Shown: piece after piece, positions 17,935 through 27,867 of the stretch
Numbering within the stretch: the stretch's first letter is position 1
Layout of the letters: each line of letters opens with the position of its first letter
Assembly (NCBI GenBank): GCA_023701385.1
Contig: JAMPXC010000005.1
Location: forward strand, 42,747-106,746
Reading direction: 5' to 3'
Source: Pseudobdellovibrio sp.
Lineage (GTDB): Bacteria; Bdellovibrionota; Bdellovibrionia; Bdellovibrionales; Bdellovibrionaceae
Length of the DNA: 64,000 bases
Program-made: the position numbers and the translations under genes
The notes under the pieces: generated by a model
Databases searched by the model: none
Seen by the model: the letters and a program-made list of their open reading frames with translations, nothing else
Told to the model about the DNA's origin: nothing

Positions 17935-20900
17935 ATGTCTGAAAATAAAATTACAAACGATAACGAAAATAGAAAAATCGAACGTGATAGCCGTTACTGG
18001 AGATCTTTCGAAGAGTTAAACAACACTCCGGAATTCCAAGCCGCATTACAAACAGAATTTATGTCATCACCTTTACGTGATGAAAATAAAGATGAAGGTA
18101 CAGAGAAAGACGGCGTTGCTCGTCGTGATTTCTTAAAATTGATGGGTGCTTCAATTGCCTTAACATCTGCAGCTGGTTGTATCCGCCGCCCGGTACAAAA
18201 AATTGTTCCGTACAACAAACAACCTGAAGAAGTAACAGTGGGTATGTCTAACTGGTACACCAGTTCATACTTTGATGGCCAAGAGGGTTTAGGTTTATTA
18301 GTTAAATCTCGCGAAGGTCGTCCGGTTCACATCCAAGGAAATCCAAAATTTCCTTTAAACGGCACAGGTGCTTCAGTTAAAGCTCAAGCTTCTTTACTTG
18401 GTTTATACGAACCAAACCGTTTACAAAAACCTTTCAGAAATTTATTTAACGAAAAACGCACCAACAAAGAAACTGTTGGTGTTTCTTGGGAAGAGTTAGA
18501 CAATAAAGTTGTTGAAGCTCTTAAAAAAGGTGGCGTAGCTATCCTTTCTGGAAATATTTCTTCTCCATCTACAAAAGCTGTAATTTCTGATTTCCGTTCA
18601 GGTTTTGGTGCTGACCACTACGTGTGGGAGCCTTTAGCTGATAACGTGGCGGATGCTCAAGCTTCTTCATACGGTGAAGCTTTAGTTCCAGGTTACAGAT
18701 TTGATAAAGCGCAAGTGATTGTTTCAATTGATGGTGACTTCTTAGGTACTTGGGGTCCAACAATGACAAACAACAAACGTTTTGCTGATGGTCGAAGACA
18801 ACTCGACAAAATGTCTAGACTTTACTCTTTCGATTCAACTTACTCATTAACGGGTGCTAACTCCGACGTTCGTTTCAAAATTAAACCATCACAGCAATTT
18901 GATGTTGTTATGGGTTTAATCGCTGAAATCGTTGGTAAAGTGAATGTTTCAGACGCTGTTAAAACGGCGGTGGCTCCATTCAACGGAGTCGCTGAAAAAC
19001 TTGGTATCTCTGCAGAAGCTTTCAAAAAAGTAGCTGATGATTTAGTTAAAAACCAAGGTGAATCTTTAGTTGTTGCTGGTGGTATCCAAACAAATACTAA
19101 AGACGGTCATGCTCTTCAAGTTGCTGTGAACTACTTAAACTCTATCTTAGGTAACGAAGGTAAAACTGTAGTTGCTCAAGCGGGTAATAAGAACATCACG
19201 GCTTCTCAAGACAGCATTAAAGCTTTAATCAAAAAAATGAATGATGGAGCCGTTAAAACTCTTATCATCTACAGATCGAATCCTTTCTACGCTTTAAGTG
19301 CTGATCATGGCTTTGCTGATGCTCTTAAAAAAGTAGAAACAGTTATCTATTCTGGCGAAAAGATGGATGAAACTGCCGTTAACGCTCACTTTGTTGTTTC
19401 AGACAACCATGCTTTAGAAACTTGGGGCGATTCTGAATTCGCCACTGGTTTATATGGTATTCACCAGCCACTTATCCGTACGATGTATGATACACGTTCG
19501 TTCCAATTATCGTTAATGACTTGGGCGTACATGGCGAAAGTTGGTCCTAAACGTATTCAAGAATTTGAAACTTACTACGACTACTTACGTAACTTATGGA
19601 AAACTGAGTTAATGGCTAAAGCCGGTGGCGGTAAAGATTTCGAATCTTTCTGGAATAACTTCTTACAAGAAGGTTTCGTTGGTGATGTTGCGGCTGGTTC
19701 AGCTCGTAATTTCAAAGGCGATGTTTCTGGACTTAAAAAATCTGCAAACGGCGATGCTAAATTTGAATTAGCATTATATCCAACTGTAAATATCGGTGAT
19801 GGTACTTTAGCTAACGTTGGTTGGTTACAAGAACTTCCAGATGCAGTTACTAAAATCGTTTGGGATAACTACGCTTGCGTTTCTGTTAAAACAGCTGCTG
19901 AAAACAAACTTCGCGAAGGCGATGTGATCGAGTTAACAGTTGGCGATAAAAAATTATCTTTACCAACGCACATTCAACCAGGTTTACATGATCAAGTTGT
20001 AGCTGTAGCCGTAGGTTACGGCCGCACACACGCTGGTGATGTAGCTAAAGGTATCGGTCAAAATGCATTCACATTAGCAACGGCTGGTGTATTTGCAGGT
20101 CAATCTGTTGAATTCAAAAAAACAGGTCAAAAAATTGAATTAGTGACAACTCAAGGTCACGATTCAATGGAAGGCCGTCAAATCGTTGTCACTGCAACGA
20201 ATAAAGATATCGAAAAAAATAAAGAAGCAAATATTCACAGACACCACACATGGAATATCTGGTCAGGTCACCAATACAACGGACACAAATGGGGTATGGC
20301 GATCGATCTAAACGTATGTACTGGTTGTTCTGCGTGTATGACGGCTTGCCAATCTGAAAACAACATTCCTGTTGTTGGTAAGAAATATGTTATGCAAGGT
20401 CGTGAGATGCACTGGATCCGTATCGATAGATACTACACAGGCACTCCTGAAAATCCAGAAACAGTATTCCAACCTGTCATGTGCCAACACTGTGACAATG
20501 CTCCGTGCGAAACGGTATGTCCGGTAGTAGCTGTGACTCACAGTTCTGAAGGTTTAAATGAACAAGTGTACAACCGTTGCGTTGGTACTCGTTACTGTTC
20601 AAATAACTGCCCTTATAAAGTTCGTCGCTTCAACTGGTTCAACTACGCGAAGTTAATCGAAAAACCAATGCACATGCACTTAAACCCAGAAGTGGGCGTA
20701 CGTTCTCGCGGTGTTATGGAAAAATGTACTTTCTGCGTTCAACGTATCAAAGAAGGTAAAAACAAAGCTAAACAAGAAGATCGTCCGGTAAAAGATGGCG
20801 ATATCAAAACAGCGTGTGAAGCGGCTTGTCCGACAACAGCTATCGTGTTTGGCGATTTAAACGATGAAAATTCTCGTGTTGCTAAAACTTTCAAAGCTGA

Positions 20901-21015
20901 GCCACGTGCTTACGCTTTATTAGAAGAGTGGTACGCGAAACCTTCAGTTCGTTATCAATCGAAAATTAAAAACAATGATCAGGTGACAGCACCGAAAGGA
21001 GCTGACCATGCTTAA
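17935..21015 (+). CDS. actB: ActB: Tat-exported molybdopterin-oxidoreductase-like / iron-sulfur subunit of ACIII
   Basis: 1026 aa. A cytoplasmic N-tail precedes a twin-arginine motif at residues 63-64 ([13 protein letters not shown]). The middle (about 80-780) is the molybdopterin-enzyme-like fold, which in ACIII has no cofactor. The C-terminal 230 residues hold four cysteine clusters: [38 protein letters not shown], and CTFC with CEAACP. This is consistent with three [4Fe-4S] and one [3Fe-4S] centres. It sits on the periplasmic face and links quinol oxidation in ActC to ActA haems. It overlaps actC by 8 bp. Confidence 0.95.
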   Translation: MSENKITNDNENRKIERDSRYWRSFEELNNTPEFQAALQTEFMSSPLRDENKDEGTEKDGVARRDFLKLMGASIALTSAAGCIRRPVQKIVPYNKQPEEVTVGMSNWYTSSYFDGQEGLGLLVKSREGRPVHIQGNPKFPLNGTGASVKAQASLLGLYEPNRLQKPFRNLFNEKRTNKETVGVSWEELDNKVVEALKKGGVAILSGNISSPSTKAVISDFRSGFGADHYVWEPLADNVADAQASSYGEALVPGYRFDKAQVIVSIDGDFLGTWGPTMTNNKRFADGRRQLDKMSRLYSFDSTYSLTGANSDVRFKIKPSQQFDVVMGLIAEIVGKVNVSDAVKTAVAPFNGVAEKLGISAEAFKKVADDLVKNQGESLVVAGGIQTNTKDGHALQVAVNYLNSILGNEGKTVVAQAGNKNITASQDSIKALIKKMNDGAVKTLIIYRSNPFYALSADHGFADALKKVETVIYSGEKMDETAVNAHFVVSDNHALETWGDSEFATGLYGIHQPLIRTMYDTRSFQLSLMTWAYMAKVGPKRIQEFETYYDYLRNLWKTELMAKAGGGKDFESFWNNFLQEGFVGDVAAGSARNFKGDVSGLKKSANGDAKFELALYPTVNIGDGTLANVGWLQELPDAVTKIVWDNYACVSVKTAAENKLREGDVIELTVGDKKLSLPTHIQPGLHDQVVAVAVGYGRTHAGDVAKGIGQNAFTLATAGVFAGQSVEFKKTGQKIELVTTQGHDSMEGRQIVVTATNKDIEKNKEANIHRHHTWNIWSGHQYNGHKWGMAIDLNVCTGCSACMTACQSENNIPVVGKKYVMQGREMHWIRIDRYYTGTPENPETVFQPVMCQHCDNAPCETVCPVVAVTHSSEGLNEQVYNRCVGTRYCSNNCPYKVRRFNWFNYAKLIEKPMHMHLNPEVGVRSRGVMEKCTFCVQRIKEGKNKAKQEDRPVKDGDIKTACEAACPTTAIVFGDLNDENSRVAKTFKAEPRAYALLEEWYAKPSVRYQSKIKNNDQVTAPKGADHA

Positions 21016-22375
21016 GCGTAATCAGCTTGTTCTTGGTAACAAGACTTTAAAAGACGTTACAGATGATATCTGCGCTCCGATTGAAAGAGTTCCATCTAAA
21101 GAATGGATGGGCTTATTCTTGACTGCAAAAGGTTTATTTATTTTTTACATCCTGACAATCGCTATGGTTGTTTCGACTGGTATCGGTTTGTTAGGGGTGA
21201 ATCACCCGGTGGCTTGGGGTACGATGATTATCACTTTCGTATTCTGGGTAGGTATCGGTCACGCCGGAACACTTATCTCGGCCATCTTATTCTTATTCCG
21301 CCAAAAATGGAGAACTTCAGTAGCTCGTTCTGCTGAGGCGATGACAGTATTCGCGGTTGCGACTGCGGGTATCTTTCCATTAATTCATACTGGTCGTCCT
21401 TGGTTAGACTTCTGGTTATTCCCTTATCCGAATCAACGTGGTCCATTATGGGTGAACTTCCGTTCTCCATTATTATGGGACGTTTTCGCAGTTTCTACTT
21501 ATGCGACAGTTTCATCTGTATTCTGGATCGTGGGTATGATTCCGGATTTAGCAACTGTTCGTGACCGTGCGAAAAATGCGATTCGTAAAAAAGTCTACGG
21601 CGTATTATCAATGGGCTGGAGAGGGACTGCTAAACAATGGTCACACTTTGAAATGATTTACTTAGTGTTAGCTGGTCTTTCTACGCCGCTCGTATTATCG
21701 GTACATACAATCGTATCGTTCGACTTCGCGGTTTCAGGTCTTCCTGGTTGGCATACGACAATCTTCCCTCCGTACTTCGTTGCGGGTGCGATCTTCTCGG
21801 GTTTTGCGATGGTTATTACGTTAATGACGTTAGTACGTATCGGTTTCCCGCAGTTTAAAAACTACATCACGATCGATCATATGGAAGTTATGAATAAGAT
21901 CATCATGATGACTGGTTTAATGGTTGGTTACGCTTACGGAGCTGAGTTCTTAATTGCTTGGTACTCTGGAAATGATTACGAACGTTATGTTTTCATGAAC
22001 CGTGCGATGGGTCCTTACGCTTGGTCATACTGGATCATGATCTGCTGTAACGTTATTATCCCGCAATTATTCTGGTTTAAAAAATTCCGTCGTTCGATCC
22101 CAGTGATGTTCGTTGTTTCTATCTTCGTAAACATCGGTATGTGGTTTGAGCGTTTCGTAATTACAATTACGTCATTACACCGTGATTTCTTACCGTCGAA
22201 CTGGGGCCAATACGCTTGGTCGATGTACGATACGGCGATCTTAGTTGGATCGTTTGGTATGTTCTTCACGATTTTCTTATTATACTTACGTATTTTTCCT
22301 GCGATCTCGATTGCCGAAGTTAAACCGGTATTAAATGTGGGTAAAGAAGATGAACATCATGGGAAGGGACACTAA
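21008..22375 (+). CDS. actC: ActC: NrfD/PsrC-like quinol-oxidising membrane subunit of ACIII
   Basis: 455 aa with about ten transmembrane helices and short charged loops, as in PsrC/NrfD proteins. [24 protein letters not shown] and [36 protein letters not shown] hold the conserved His, Asp and Arg residues of the quinol site and proton path. It overlaps actB by 8 bp, implying translational coupling. The Act order and the NrfD-type helices leave little doubt about the assignment. Confidence 0.93.
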   Translation: MLKRNQLVLGNKTLKDVTDDICAPIERVPSKEWMGLFLTAKGLFIFYILTIAMVVSTGIGLLGVNHPVAWGTMIITFVFWVGIGHAGTLISAILFLFRQKWRTSVARSAEAMTVFAVATAGIFPLIHTGRPWLDFWLFPYPNQRGPLWVNFRSPLLWDVFAVSTYATVSSVFWIVGMIPDLATVRDRAKNAIRKKVYGVLSMGWRGTAKQWSHFEMIYLVLAGLSTPLVLSVHTIVSFDFAVSGLPGWHTTIFPPYFVAGAIFSGFAMVITLMTLVRIGFPQFKNYITIDHMEVMNKIIMMTGLMVGYAYGAEFLIAWYSGNDYERYVFMNRAMGPYAWSYWIMICCNVIIPQLFWFKKFRRSIPVMFVVSIFVNIGMWFERFVITITSLHRDFLPSNWGQYAWSMYDTAILVGSFGMFFTIFLLYLRIFPAISIAEVKPVLNVGKEDEHHGKGH

Positions 22376-22377
22376 TC

Positions 22378-22908
22378 ATGGCTAAGAAAAGAGCTATCGG
22401 CGGTATCGCTGGAATTTTTCTTGATGAAGCTACAACAATCAAAGCTGCTACTCGTGTAAGAGAAGCAGGTTTTACAAAATTTGATGCTTTAACTCCATAT
22501 CCGGTTCACGGCATGGAAGAAGCTTGCGGTATTAAACGTTCACCAATCCCTTATGTGACTTTCGCAGCAGGTTGTGTGGGTTTATTAGCTGGTTTAGCAT
22601 TAACTTATTACACTTCTGCAGTAGACTGGGCGATCAACATCGGTGGTAAACCAATGTTTTCATTACCTGCATTCGTACCTATCATGTTCGAATTAACAGT
22701 ATTATTTGCAGCTTTAAGTTCAGTAGGTGCTTTCTTTTATCTATCTGGTATTCCAAGAGTTGATCCACCGATCATCGATAAAGACATCACTTGCCATAAG
22801 TTTGCGATTTTCATTCCTGAAAATGACGTAGGCTATAGTGCTGATCGCGCAGAAAAACTTTTAAAAGATTTAGGCGCTGTTGAAATCAAGAAAATGGCGG
22901 AGTACTAA
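22378..22908 (+). CDS. actD: ActD: membrane subunit of ACIII (DUF3341)
   Basis: 176 aa. The soluble N-terminal part ends with ALTPYPVHGMEEA, the family signature (PFPVHGxxxA elsewhere). Two transmembrane helices follow (VTFAAGCVGLLAGLALTYYT and FVPIMFELTVLFAALSSVGAFFYL), then a C-terminal alpha/beta stretch (EKLLKDLGAVEIKKMAEY) that reads like a ferredoxin-fold tail. It is a structural subunit with no cofactor. Two bases separate it from actC, and its stop precedes the actE ATG by one base. Confidence 0.9.
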   Translation: MAKKRAIGGIAGIFLDEATTIKAATRVREAGFTKFDALTPYPVHGMEEACGIKRSPIPYVTFAAGCVGLLAGLALTYYTSAVDWAINIGGKPMFSLPAFVPIMFELTVLFAALSSVGAFFYLSGIPRVDPPIIDKDITCHKFAIFIPENDVGYSADRAEKLLKDLGAVEIKKMAEY

Positions 22909-22909
22909 G

Positions 22910-23488
22910 ATGAATATTCAGTTGAGAAGTTTAACTAATCTTTCAATGACAGTGATTGCGGCTTCTTTAGCAGTATCGTTTTTCTCGAGCTGCAGAGGCG
23001 GAAACAATCAAACGAACATCGAGTTAATCCAAGATATGATGGAATCTCCAGCGTTAAAAGCCCAAGAGTACGACGAAGGTGCTCCAAACAATTCGGCTAT
23101 GCGCGTTCCACCAGAAGGCACACAGCCGCAAGGTTTTGTTCCTTATAAATACGCTGATGTAGTAGCTGCTGCAGCTAATCCAAATCCGTTGAGCGGCCAG
23201 TACACTGAAGAAGTTTTGAAAGCTGGAACTAAATACTACGCAATTCACTGTGCAATCTGCCACGGCGCTAACGGCCAAGGTGGAGAACAGCAATCTGTAG
23301 CTGAAACGATGGCATTAAAACCACCAACATTAACTTCTGATAAAGTTAAAGGTTGGACTGATGGTCAAATCTACCACGTGATCACTATGGGGCAGGGTGT
23401 GATGGGTCCGTATGCGGCTCACATTCCGCAAAAATACAGATGGCAAGTTGTTAACTACATCCGTCACTTACAAGGTAAAGGTAACTAG
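22910..23488 (+). CDS. actE: ActE: monohaem cytochrome c lipoprotein subunit of ACIII
   Basis: 192 aa from the ATG at 22910 (Met11 of the track ORF), chosen because GGAG lies 8 nt upstream and because it starts right after the actD stop. The signal peptide ends in a lipobox (FSSC). There is a single haem motif CAICH near residue 115 and a likely distal Met ligand in ITMGQGVMGPYAAHI. It is a lipid-anchored periplasmic cytochrome that accepts electrons alongside ActA. Confidence 0.93.
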   Translation: MNIQLRSLTNLSMTVIAASLAVSFFSSCRGGNNQTNIELIQDMMESPALKAQEYDEGAPNNSAMRVPPEGTQPQGFVPYKYADVVAAAANPNPLSGQYTEEVLKAGTKYYAIHCAICHGANGQGGEQQSVAETMALKPPTLTSDKVKGWTDGQIYHVITMGQGVMGPYAAHIPQKYRWQVVNYIRHLQGKGN

Positions 23489-23490
23489 TC

Positions 23491-24687
23491 ATGGATTCAT
23501 CGAATCATTCACATGAATTAAAATTAAACAAATTCGAAGCTCCACAACAGCTTAAAACGGCAATTTTTGCAGCGATGTTTATCGGATTTTTAGGGTTAGC
23601 TTATGGCTTATTTAAAGCTCCAGATCGTTTATGGACTTCTTATTTAGTCTCATTCTTCTTCTTTGCTTGTTTAGGTTTAGGCGGGATGTTTTTCATCTCT
23701 TTTAACCATGTAGCAGGAGCAGGCTGGAGTGTTTCTATTCGCCGTATCGCTGAAAGCTTCACAAGCTTTTTACCAGCTATGTTTATCGGAAGCGTGATCT
23801 TAATCCTTGGTTTTAAATACCTATACCCATGGGCAGATCCTTCGCAAGCTCATCGTCTGACGGGTGGTAAAGCGCTTTACTTGGCGCCTTGGTTTGTAAC
23901 TTTACGCTTAGTGATTTTCGGTATCGGTTGTTTAATTTTCAAAAAGATCATGGTTGGAAATTCAATCAAGCAAGATCAAAATGGTGACCATGCTCTAACT
24001 CATAAAAACGTAGGGTTTTCAGTTGGTTTCATCGCTTTCTTCGCGATCTTCTTTACATTATTTTCAATCGACTTATTAATGTCATTGTTACCAAGCTGGT
24101 ATTCGACGATTTATGGAATCTACGCTTTTGCGGGCATGATCCAGTCAACAATGGCGGTTTTAGCATTAATGATTATCTGGTTAAAAAACTCTAAATGGGT
24201 TTCTGGATACATTACTGTTGAACACCAACATGACGTAGGTAAATACATGAAAGGTTTCACGATCTTTTGGGCCTACATCGCGTTCTCTCAATTCATGTTA
24301 ATCTGGTACGCTAACATTCCAGAAGAAACTGAATTTTACTTAATGCGTTCTCACAGCGGATGGTTAGGCGTTTCGGTTGCGCTATTAGTTTTCCGTTTCG
24401 CGGTGCCATTCTTAGCGTTACTTCCAAGAGATGCTAAACGTAACGACATGAACTTAGCAGCAGTTTCAATCCTAGTTCTTGTTATGCAATACGTAGATCT
24501 TTACTGGTTAGTTTACCCGAACTTCTTTGATGGTATTCCTCAATTTGGTTTTCTAGAAATCAGCATTTTTGTTGGTTTTGCAGGTGTGTTCTTGAAGTTA
24601 ATGACTGGTTTCATGACTAAGAACAACCTAGTGGCAATTAAAGATCCTCGTATGCACGAGGCTTTAAACCACCACGTTACTTACTAA
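23491..24687 (+). CDS. actF: ActF: second NrfD-like membrane subunit of ACIII
   Basis: 398 aa with about ten hydrophobic helices. It resembles ActC in architecture but lacks an obvious quinol-site His/Asp cluster, as expected for ActF. It contains the segments NHVAGAGWSVSIRRIAESF and LPSWYSTIYGIYAFAGMIQS. Two bases separate it from actE. It closes the act operon. The cytochrome oxidase genes that often follow act genes in other phyla are absent here. Confidence 0.92.
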   Translation: MDSSNHSHELKLNKFEAPQQLKTAIFAAMFIGFLGLAYGLFKAPDRLWTSYLVSFFFFACLGLGGMFFISFNHVAGAGWSVSIRRIAESFTSFLPAMFIGSVILILGFKYLYPWADPSQAHRLTGGKALYLAPWFVTLRLVIFGIGCLIFKKIMVGNSIKQDQNGDHALTHKNVGFSVGFIAFFAIFFTLFSIDLLMSLLPSWYSTIYGIYAFAGMIQSTMAVLALMIIWLKNSKWVSGYITVEHQHDVGKYMKGFTIFWAYIAFSQFMLIWYANIPEETEFYLMRSHSGWLGVSVALLVFRFAVPFLALLPRDAKRNDMNLAAVSILVLVMQYVDLYWLVYPNFFDGIPQFGFLEISIFVGFAGVFLKLMTGFMTKNNLVAIKDPRMHEALNHHVTY

Positions 24688-25088
24688 AAGGTGCCAGGCC
24701 TTTTTAGCTACGGCTAAAATTGCTTATAGCTGGAAGTTTCGTAGGAGACTTCCAGTCAAAGGGACTGTGTCCTTTTTGAACCTTCGAAAGCCGACCATCC
24801 GGGTCGGCTTTTTTGTTTTTGGCTTCTGCCAAAAAAACCTACGCAGGCTACGGGGCTAACGCGCAAAAATAGCATCCTGCTATTTTTGTATTTTGAGGAA
24901 AATCGCCCCTAGTGCTAGTTATGGGCTGCATAACGAATTATTTCGTAGAGTTCGCTTGAATATGGCCTTAAACAGCGGCATACTTATTCCATGCTATTTA
25001 TTATCACGACCACCACATTTTAGTTCTCTAATCTAAATGTCTTTGAAGTCTAATTCTCTACAATTGAATAAAAAATACGGAACGAAAA
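24688..25088. other. 401-bp hairpin-rich intergenic region between actF and thrS
   Basis: No gene longer than a 24-codon shadow is visible. After the actF terminators come TTTTTGGC/GCCAAAAA (24816-24823 and 24828-24835) and a perfect 10-bp hairpin CAAAAATAGC/GCTATTTTTG (24864-24873 and 24879-24888). The last 150 bp before thrS must hold its promoter, but no clear -35/-10 pair stands out. I see no T-box and no run of Thr codons that would suggest attenuation. Confidence 0.5.
24730..24811 (+). terminator. Tandem hairpins ending the act operon
   Basis: Three stems in a row. CTGGAAGT/ACTTCCAG (24730-24737 and 24748-24755). Then AAAGGGAC with GTCCTTTT (24758-24777, with wobble pairs and a T-run). 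Then a strong terminator AAAGCCGACC/GGTCGGCTTT (24787-24796 and 24802-24811) followed by TTTGTTTTT. Confidence 0.8.
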
Positions 25089-27035
25089 ATGTCTAATGTA
25101 AATATTATTTTACCAGATAACTCAGTTAAATCTTTTGATCATGAACCAACGACTTTAGAAGTGGCGAACTCTATTGGTGCGCGCTTAGCTAAAGACACTT
25201 TAGGTGCGAAAATTAATGGTTCATCAGAAGTGATCGATTACCGTCTTCCTTTAAAAGACGGCACTAAACTTTCTATCGTAACTACTAAATCTCCAGAAGC
25301 TGTTGAAGTTGTTCGTCACTCGGCGGCTCACTTAATGGCGCAAGCTGTTCAAGAAATCTGGCCAGAAGTAAAAGTCACAATCGGTCCGGTTGTTGAAAAC
25401 GGATTCTATTACGATTTCGATTCTCCATTTAACTTCACTGAAGAGCATTTCGAAAAAATCGAAAAGAAAATGGAAGAGATTCAAAAGAAAGATCTTCCGT
25501 TAGTTCGTGAACAATGGCCGATCAACCGTGCGATTGAGACTTTTCAATCCATGGGTGAACGTTTTAAAGTTGAATTAATTCAAGACTTGGCCGCAAAAGG
25601 CGAAACGACTGTTGGTATTTATCACCAAGGTTCTTGGTTTGATTTATGCCGTGGCCCTCACGTGCAATCAACTGGTCAGATCAAAGCTTTTAAATTGATG
25701 TCGGTCGCGGGAGCGTATTGGAAGGGTGATCAAGCCAATCAAATGCTTCAACGTGTGTACGCGACAGCGTTCCAAGATAAAAAAGAACTAGAAGAGTACT
25801 TAAAAAATATCGAAGAAGCGAAAAAACGCGATCACCGTAAACTGGGTAAAGAACTTGGCATGTTCATGTTCCATCCATGGGCTCCGGGATCTCCATTTTT
25901 CACTGGCCGTGGAACTGTGGTGTACAATGAATTATTAAAATACATGCGCGATATGTATTTCAAATATGGTTACAACGAAGTAATCACGCCGCAAATTTTT
26001 GACGTGGAGTTATTTAAAACTTCGGGTCACTACGCGAACTATAAAGAAAATATGTATTTCACAAAAGTGGATGAACGTGACTTCAGTTCTAAACCAATGA
26101 ACTGTCCTTCACACTGTTTACTTTTCGGATCAACGAAGCATTCTTACCGTGATCTTCCATACCGTATGGCTGATTTCGGGCGTTTACACAGATACGAAGT
26201 ATCAGGTGCTTTATCTGGTTTAACTCGCGTTCGTACATTCTGTCAGGACGATGCTCACATCTTCTGTACAGTTGATCAGTTACAACAAGAGATCAAAGGC
26301 TTCGTTGAGTTATTAAATGAAGTTTACCAAAAATTAGGAATGAGCGAATACCACGTCTTCTTATCAACTCGTCCTGAAAAACGTATGGGTTCAGATGAAG
26401 TTTGGGATAAAGCTGAAGGCGCTCTTCAAAAAGCGTTAGAGATCTTAAATATTCCATTTACTGTAAATCCGGGTGATGGTGCGTTCTACGGACCAAAACT
26501 TGATATCATGTTCGTAGATGCACTTAAACGCCCTTGGCAGTTAGGCACTATCCAATGCGATTTCAATCTTCCGATGAGTTTTGATCTTAAATACACTGGC
26601 GAAGACAATGCTGAACATCATCCAGTAATGCTTCATCGTGCGGTATTAGGCTCTTTAGAGCGTTTTATCGGGGTTTACCTAGAGCACACGGCAGGTCATT
26701 TACCTGTATGGATGGCTCCAACTCAGGTAACAATCCTAAACGTTACTGACCGTGTAAATGAATTCTGCGAAAAAGTAGAAAAACATTTACGTTCGAACGG
26801 TATTCGTGTGGAATTTGATAGAAGAAGCGAAAAATTGAACTTCAAGATTCGTGAAGCTCAATTAATGAAATCACCATACATGATTATCGTGGGTGATAAA
26901 GAAGCTGAAGCGGGTACTGTGTCGATCCGTTTAAGCGATGGTACTTTACATAACAACATTTCGTGGGAAAAAGCTTGCGAAATGATTATAAAGAATAGAA
27001 ACAATAGAGAGTTAAAAGCTTCAGTAGAAGCTTAA
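25089..27035 (+). CDS. thrS: Threonyl-tRNA synthetase
   Basis: 648 aa, full length. The N-terminal TGS domain starts at NIILPDNSVKSF, and the editing domain carries HSAAHLMAQAV (HxxxH). The class II catalytic core has zinc ligands in MNCPSHC, CQDDAHIFC and HRAVLGSLERF, and an HGxTx-type anticodon-binding domain closes the protein. It charges tRNA-Thr with threonine and edits Ser-tRNA-Thr. infC follows in the common thrS-infC order, with the infC ribosome site 17 bp after the thrS stop. Confidence 0.97.
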   Translation: MSNVNIILPDNSVKSFDHEPTTLEVANSIGARLAKDTLGAKINGSSEVIDYRLPLKDGTKLSIVTTKSPEAVEVVRHSAAHLMAQAVQEIWPEVKVTIGPVVENGFYYDFDSPFNFTEEHFEKIEKKMEEIQKKDLPLVREQWPINRAIETFQSMGERFKVELIQDLAAKGETTVGIYHQGSWFDLCRGPHVQSTGQIKAFKLMSVAGAYWKGDQANQMLQRVYATAFQDKKELEEYLKNIEEAKKRDHRKLGKELGMFMFHPWAPGSPFFTGRGTVVYNELLKYMRDMYFKYGYNEVITPQIFDVELFKTSGHYANYKENMYFTKVDERDFSSKPMNCPSHCLLFGSTKHSYRDLPYRMADFGRLHRYEVSGALSGLTRVRTFCQDDAHIFCTVDQLQQEIKGFVELLNEVYQKLGMSEYHVFLSTRPEKRMGSDEVWDKAEGALQKALEILNIPFTVNPGDGAFYGPKLDIMFVDALKRPWQLGTIQCDFNLPMSFDLKYTGEDNAEHHPVMLHRAVLGSLERFIGVYLEHTAGHLPVWMAPTQVTILNVTDRVNEFCEKVEKHLRSNGIRVEFDRRSEKLNFKIREAQLMKSPYMIIVGDKEAEAGTVSIRLSDGTLHNNISWEKACEMIIKNRNNRELKASVEA

Positions 27036-27052
27036 AGCTCAGGCGTAACTTT

Positions 27053-27067
27053 AGGAGGCGTCCCATT
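27053..27067 (+). promoter_or_regulatory. Shine-Dalgarno and ATT initiation codon of infC
   Basis: AGGAGG (27053-27058) stands 6 nt before ATT (27065-27067), which is in frame with the IF3 body. There is no ATG, GTG or TTG in frame between here and the track ATG at 27236, which would delete the first part of the IF3 N-domain. Non-canonical AUU starts on infC are known to let IF3 limit its own translation. Confidence 0.85.
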
Positions 27068-27790
27068 AATCAGTTTAATAATAACCGTCCCGGTGGAGCA
27101 GGAAAACCCCCAGGTGCAAAACCAGGTGGATTTAATCGTTTTGACAGAGATAAAAAACGTGGAGACAAAGATGGTCTTCGTGTAAATCGTGACATTCGTG
27201 CCCCACAGATTCGTGTAATTGATGAAAACGGTGAAATGTTAGGAGTTATGACTGTGCCAGAAGGTCTTCGTATTTCTGAAGATCGCGGTTTAGATCTTAT
27301 CGAGATCGGACCCACAGCTCAGCCACCTACTTGTAAAATCATGGATTATGGTAAGTACAAGTACGAAAATAAAAAGAAAGCCGCTGCTTCTCGTAAAAAA
27401 CAAGTGATCGTTGTGATCAAAGAGATCCAGGTTCGTCCAAGAACAGATGTTCACGATTTCGAAACGAAAATGAAGCACGCTCGTCGTTTCTTACTTGAAG
27501 GCGATAAAGTTAAAGTGAACTTACGTTTCATGGGTCGTGAGATGTCTCACCAGGAAATGGGTTTAGAAGTTATCAACCGTGCGATTGAATTCGTAAAAGA
27601 TTTAGCCATCGTTGAAGCTGCGCCAAAAACTGAAGGTAAGAACATGTTTACTATGCTTGCCCCAGATCCGGTTAAGATCAAAGATTACTTAAAAGCTAAT
27701 CCTCCGAAAGGCCAGAAAGAAGTTCTTCCTGAATTATCGAAGGAAGATTTATCATCCACTTCTCACACAGAAGAGCATGACGAAGACTAG
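27065..27790 (+). CDS. infC: Translation initiation factor IF-3 (ATT start)
   Basis: 241 aa from the ATT at 27065; the track ORF (27236, 184 aa) is N-terminally truncated. Residues 1-40 form a Gly/Pro/Asn/Lys-rich extension (NQFNNNRPGGAGKPP). The N-domain then begins VNRDIRAPQIRVID, continuing with GLDLIEIGPTAQPPTCKIMDYGKYKYE. The C-domain has IKEIQVRPRTDVHDFETK and VNLRFMGREMSHQEMG. The C-terminus has an acidic tail after the domain (SHTEEHDED). It binds the 30S subunit and checks start-codon pairing. rpmI-rplT, normally next, lie 7.2 kb downstream. Confidence 0.95.
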   Translation: MNQFNNNRPGGAGKPPGAKPGGFNRFDRDKKRGDKDGLRVNRDIRAPQIRVIDENGEMLGVMTVPEGLRISEDRGLDLIEIGPTAQPPTCKIMDYGKYKYENKKKAAASRKKQVIVVIKEIQVRPRTDVHDFETKMKHARRFLLEGDKVKVNLRFMGREMSHQEMGLEVINRAIEFVKDLAIVEAAPKTEGKNMFTMLAPDPVKIKDYLKANPPKGQKEVLPELSKEDLSSTSHTEEHDED

Positions 27791-27833
27791 AATTAGGTAG
27801 GCCGTTACTTTTTGGAAAGCAATGTGTCATATG

Positions 27834-27861
27834 AAAGCCGTTTCTTAAAAGAAGCGGCTTT
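27834..27861 (+). terminator. Intrinsic terminator after infC
   Basis: AAAGCCGTTTC (27834-27844) pairs with GAAGCGGCTTT (27851-27861) with one G-T wobble, followed by TTTATTTTA. It ends thrS-infC and faces the converging secreted-protein operon, whose last stop is at 27868. Confidence 0.8.
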
Positions 27862-27867
27862 TTTATT

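Noticed and set aside
24961-25035. 24-codon ORF before thrS as a possible leader peptide
   Set aside because: No ribosome site and no run of Thr codons, so attenuation control is not supported.
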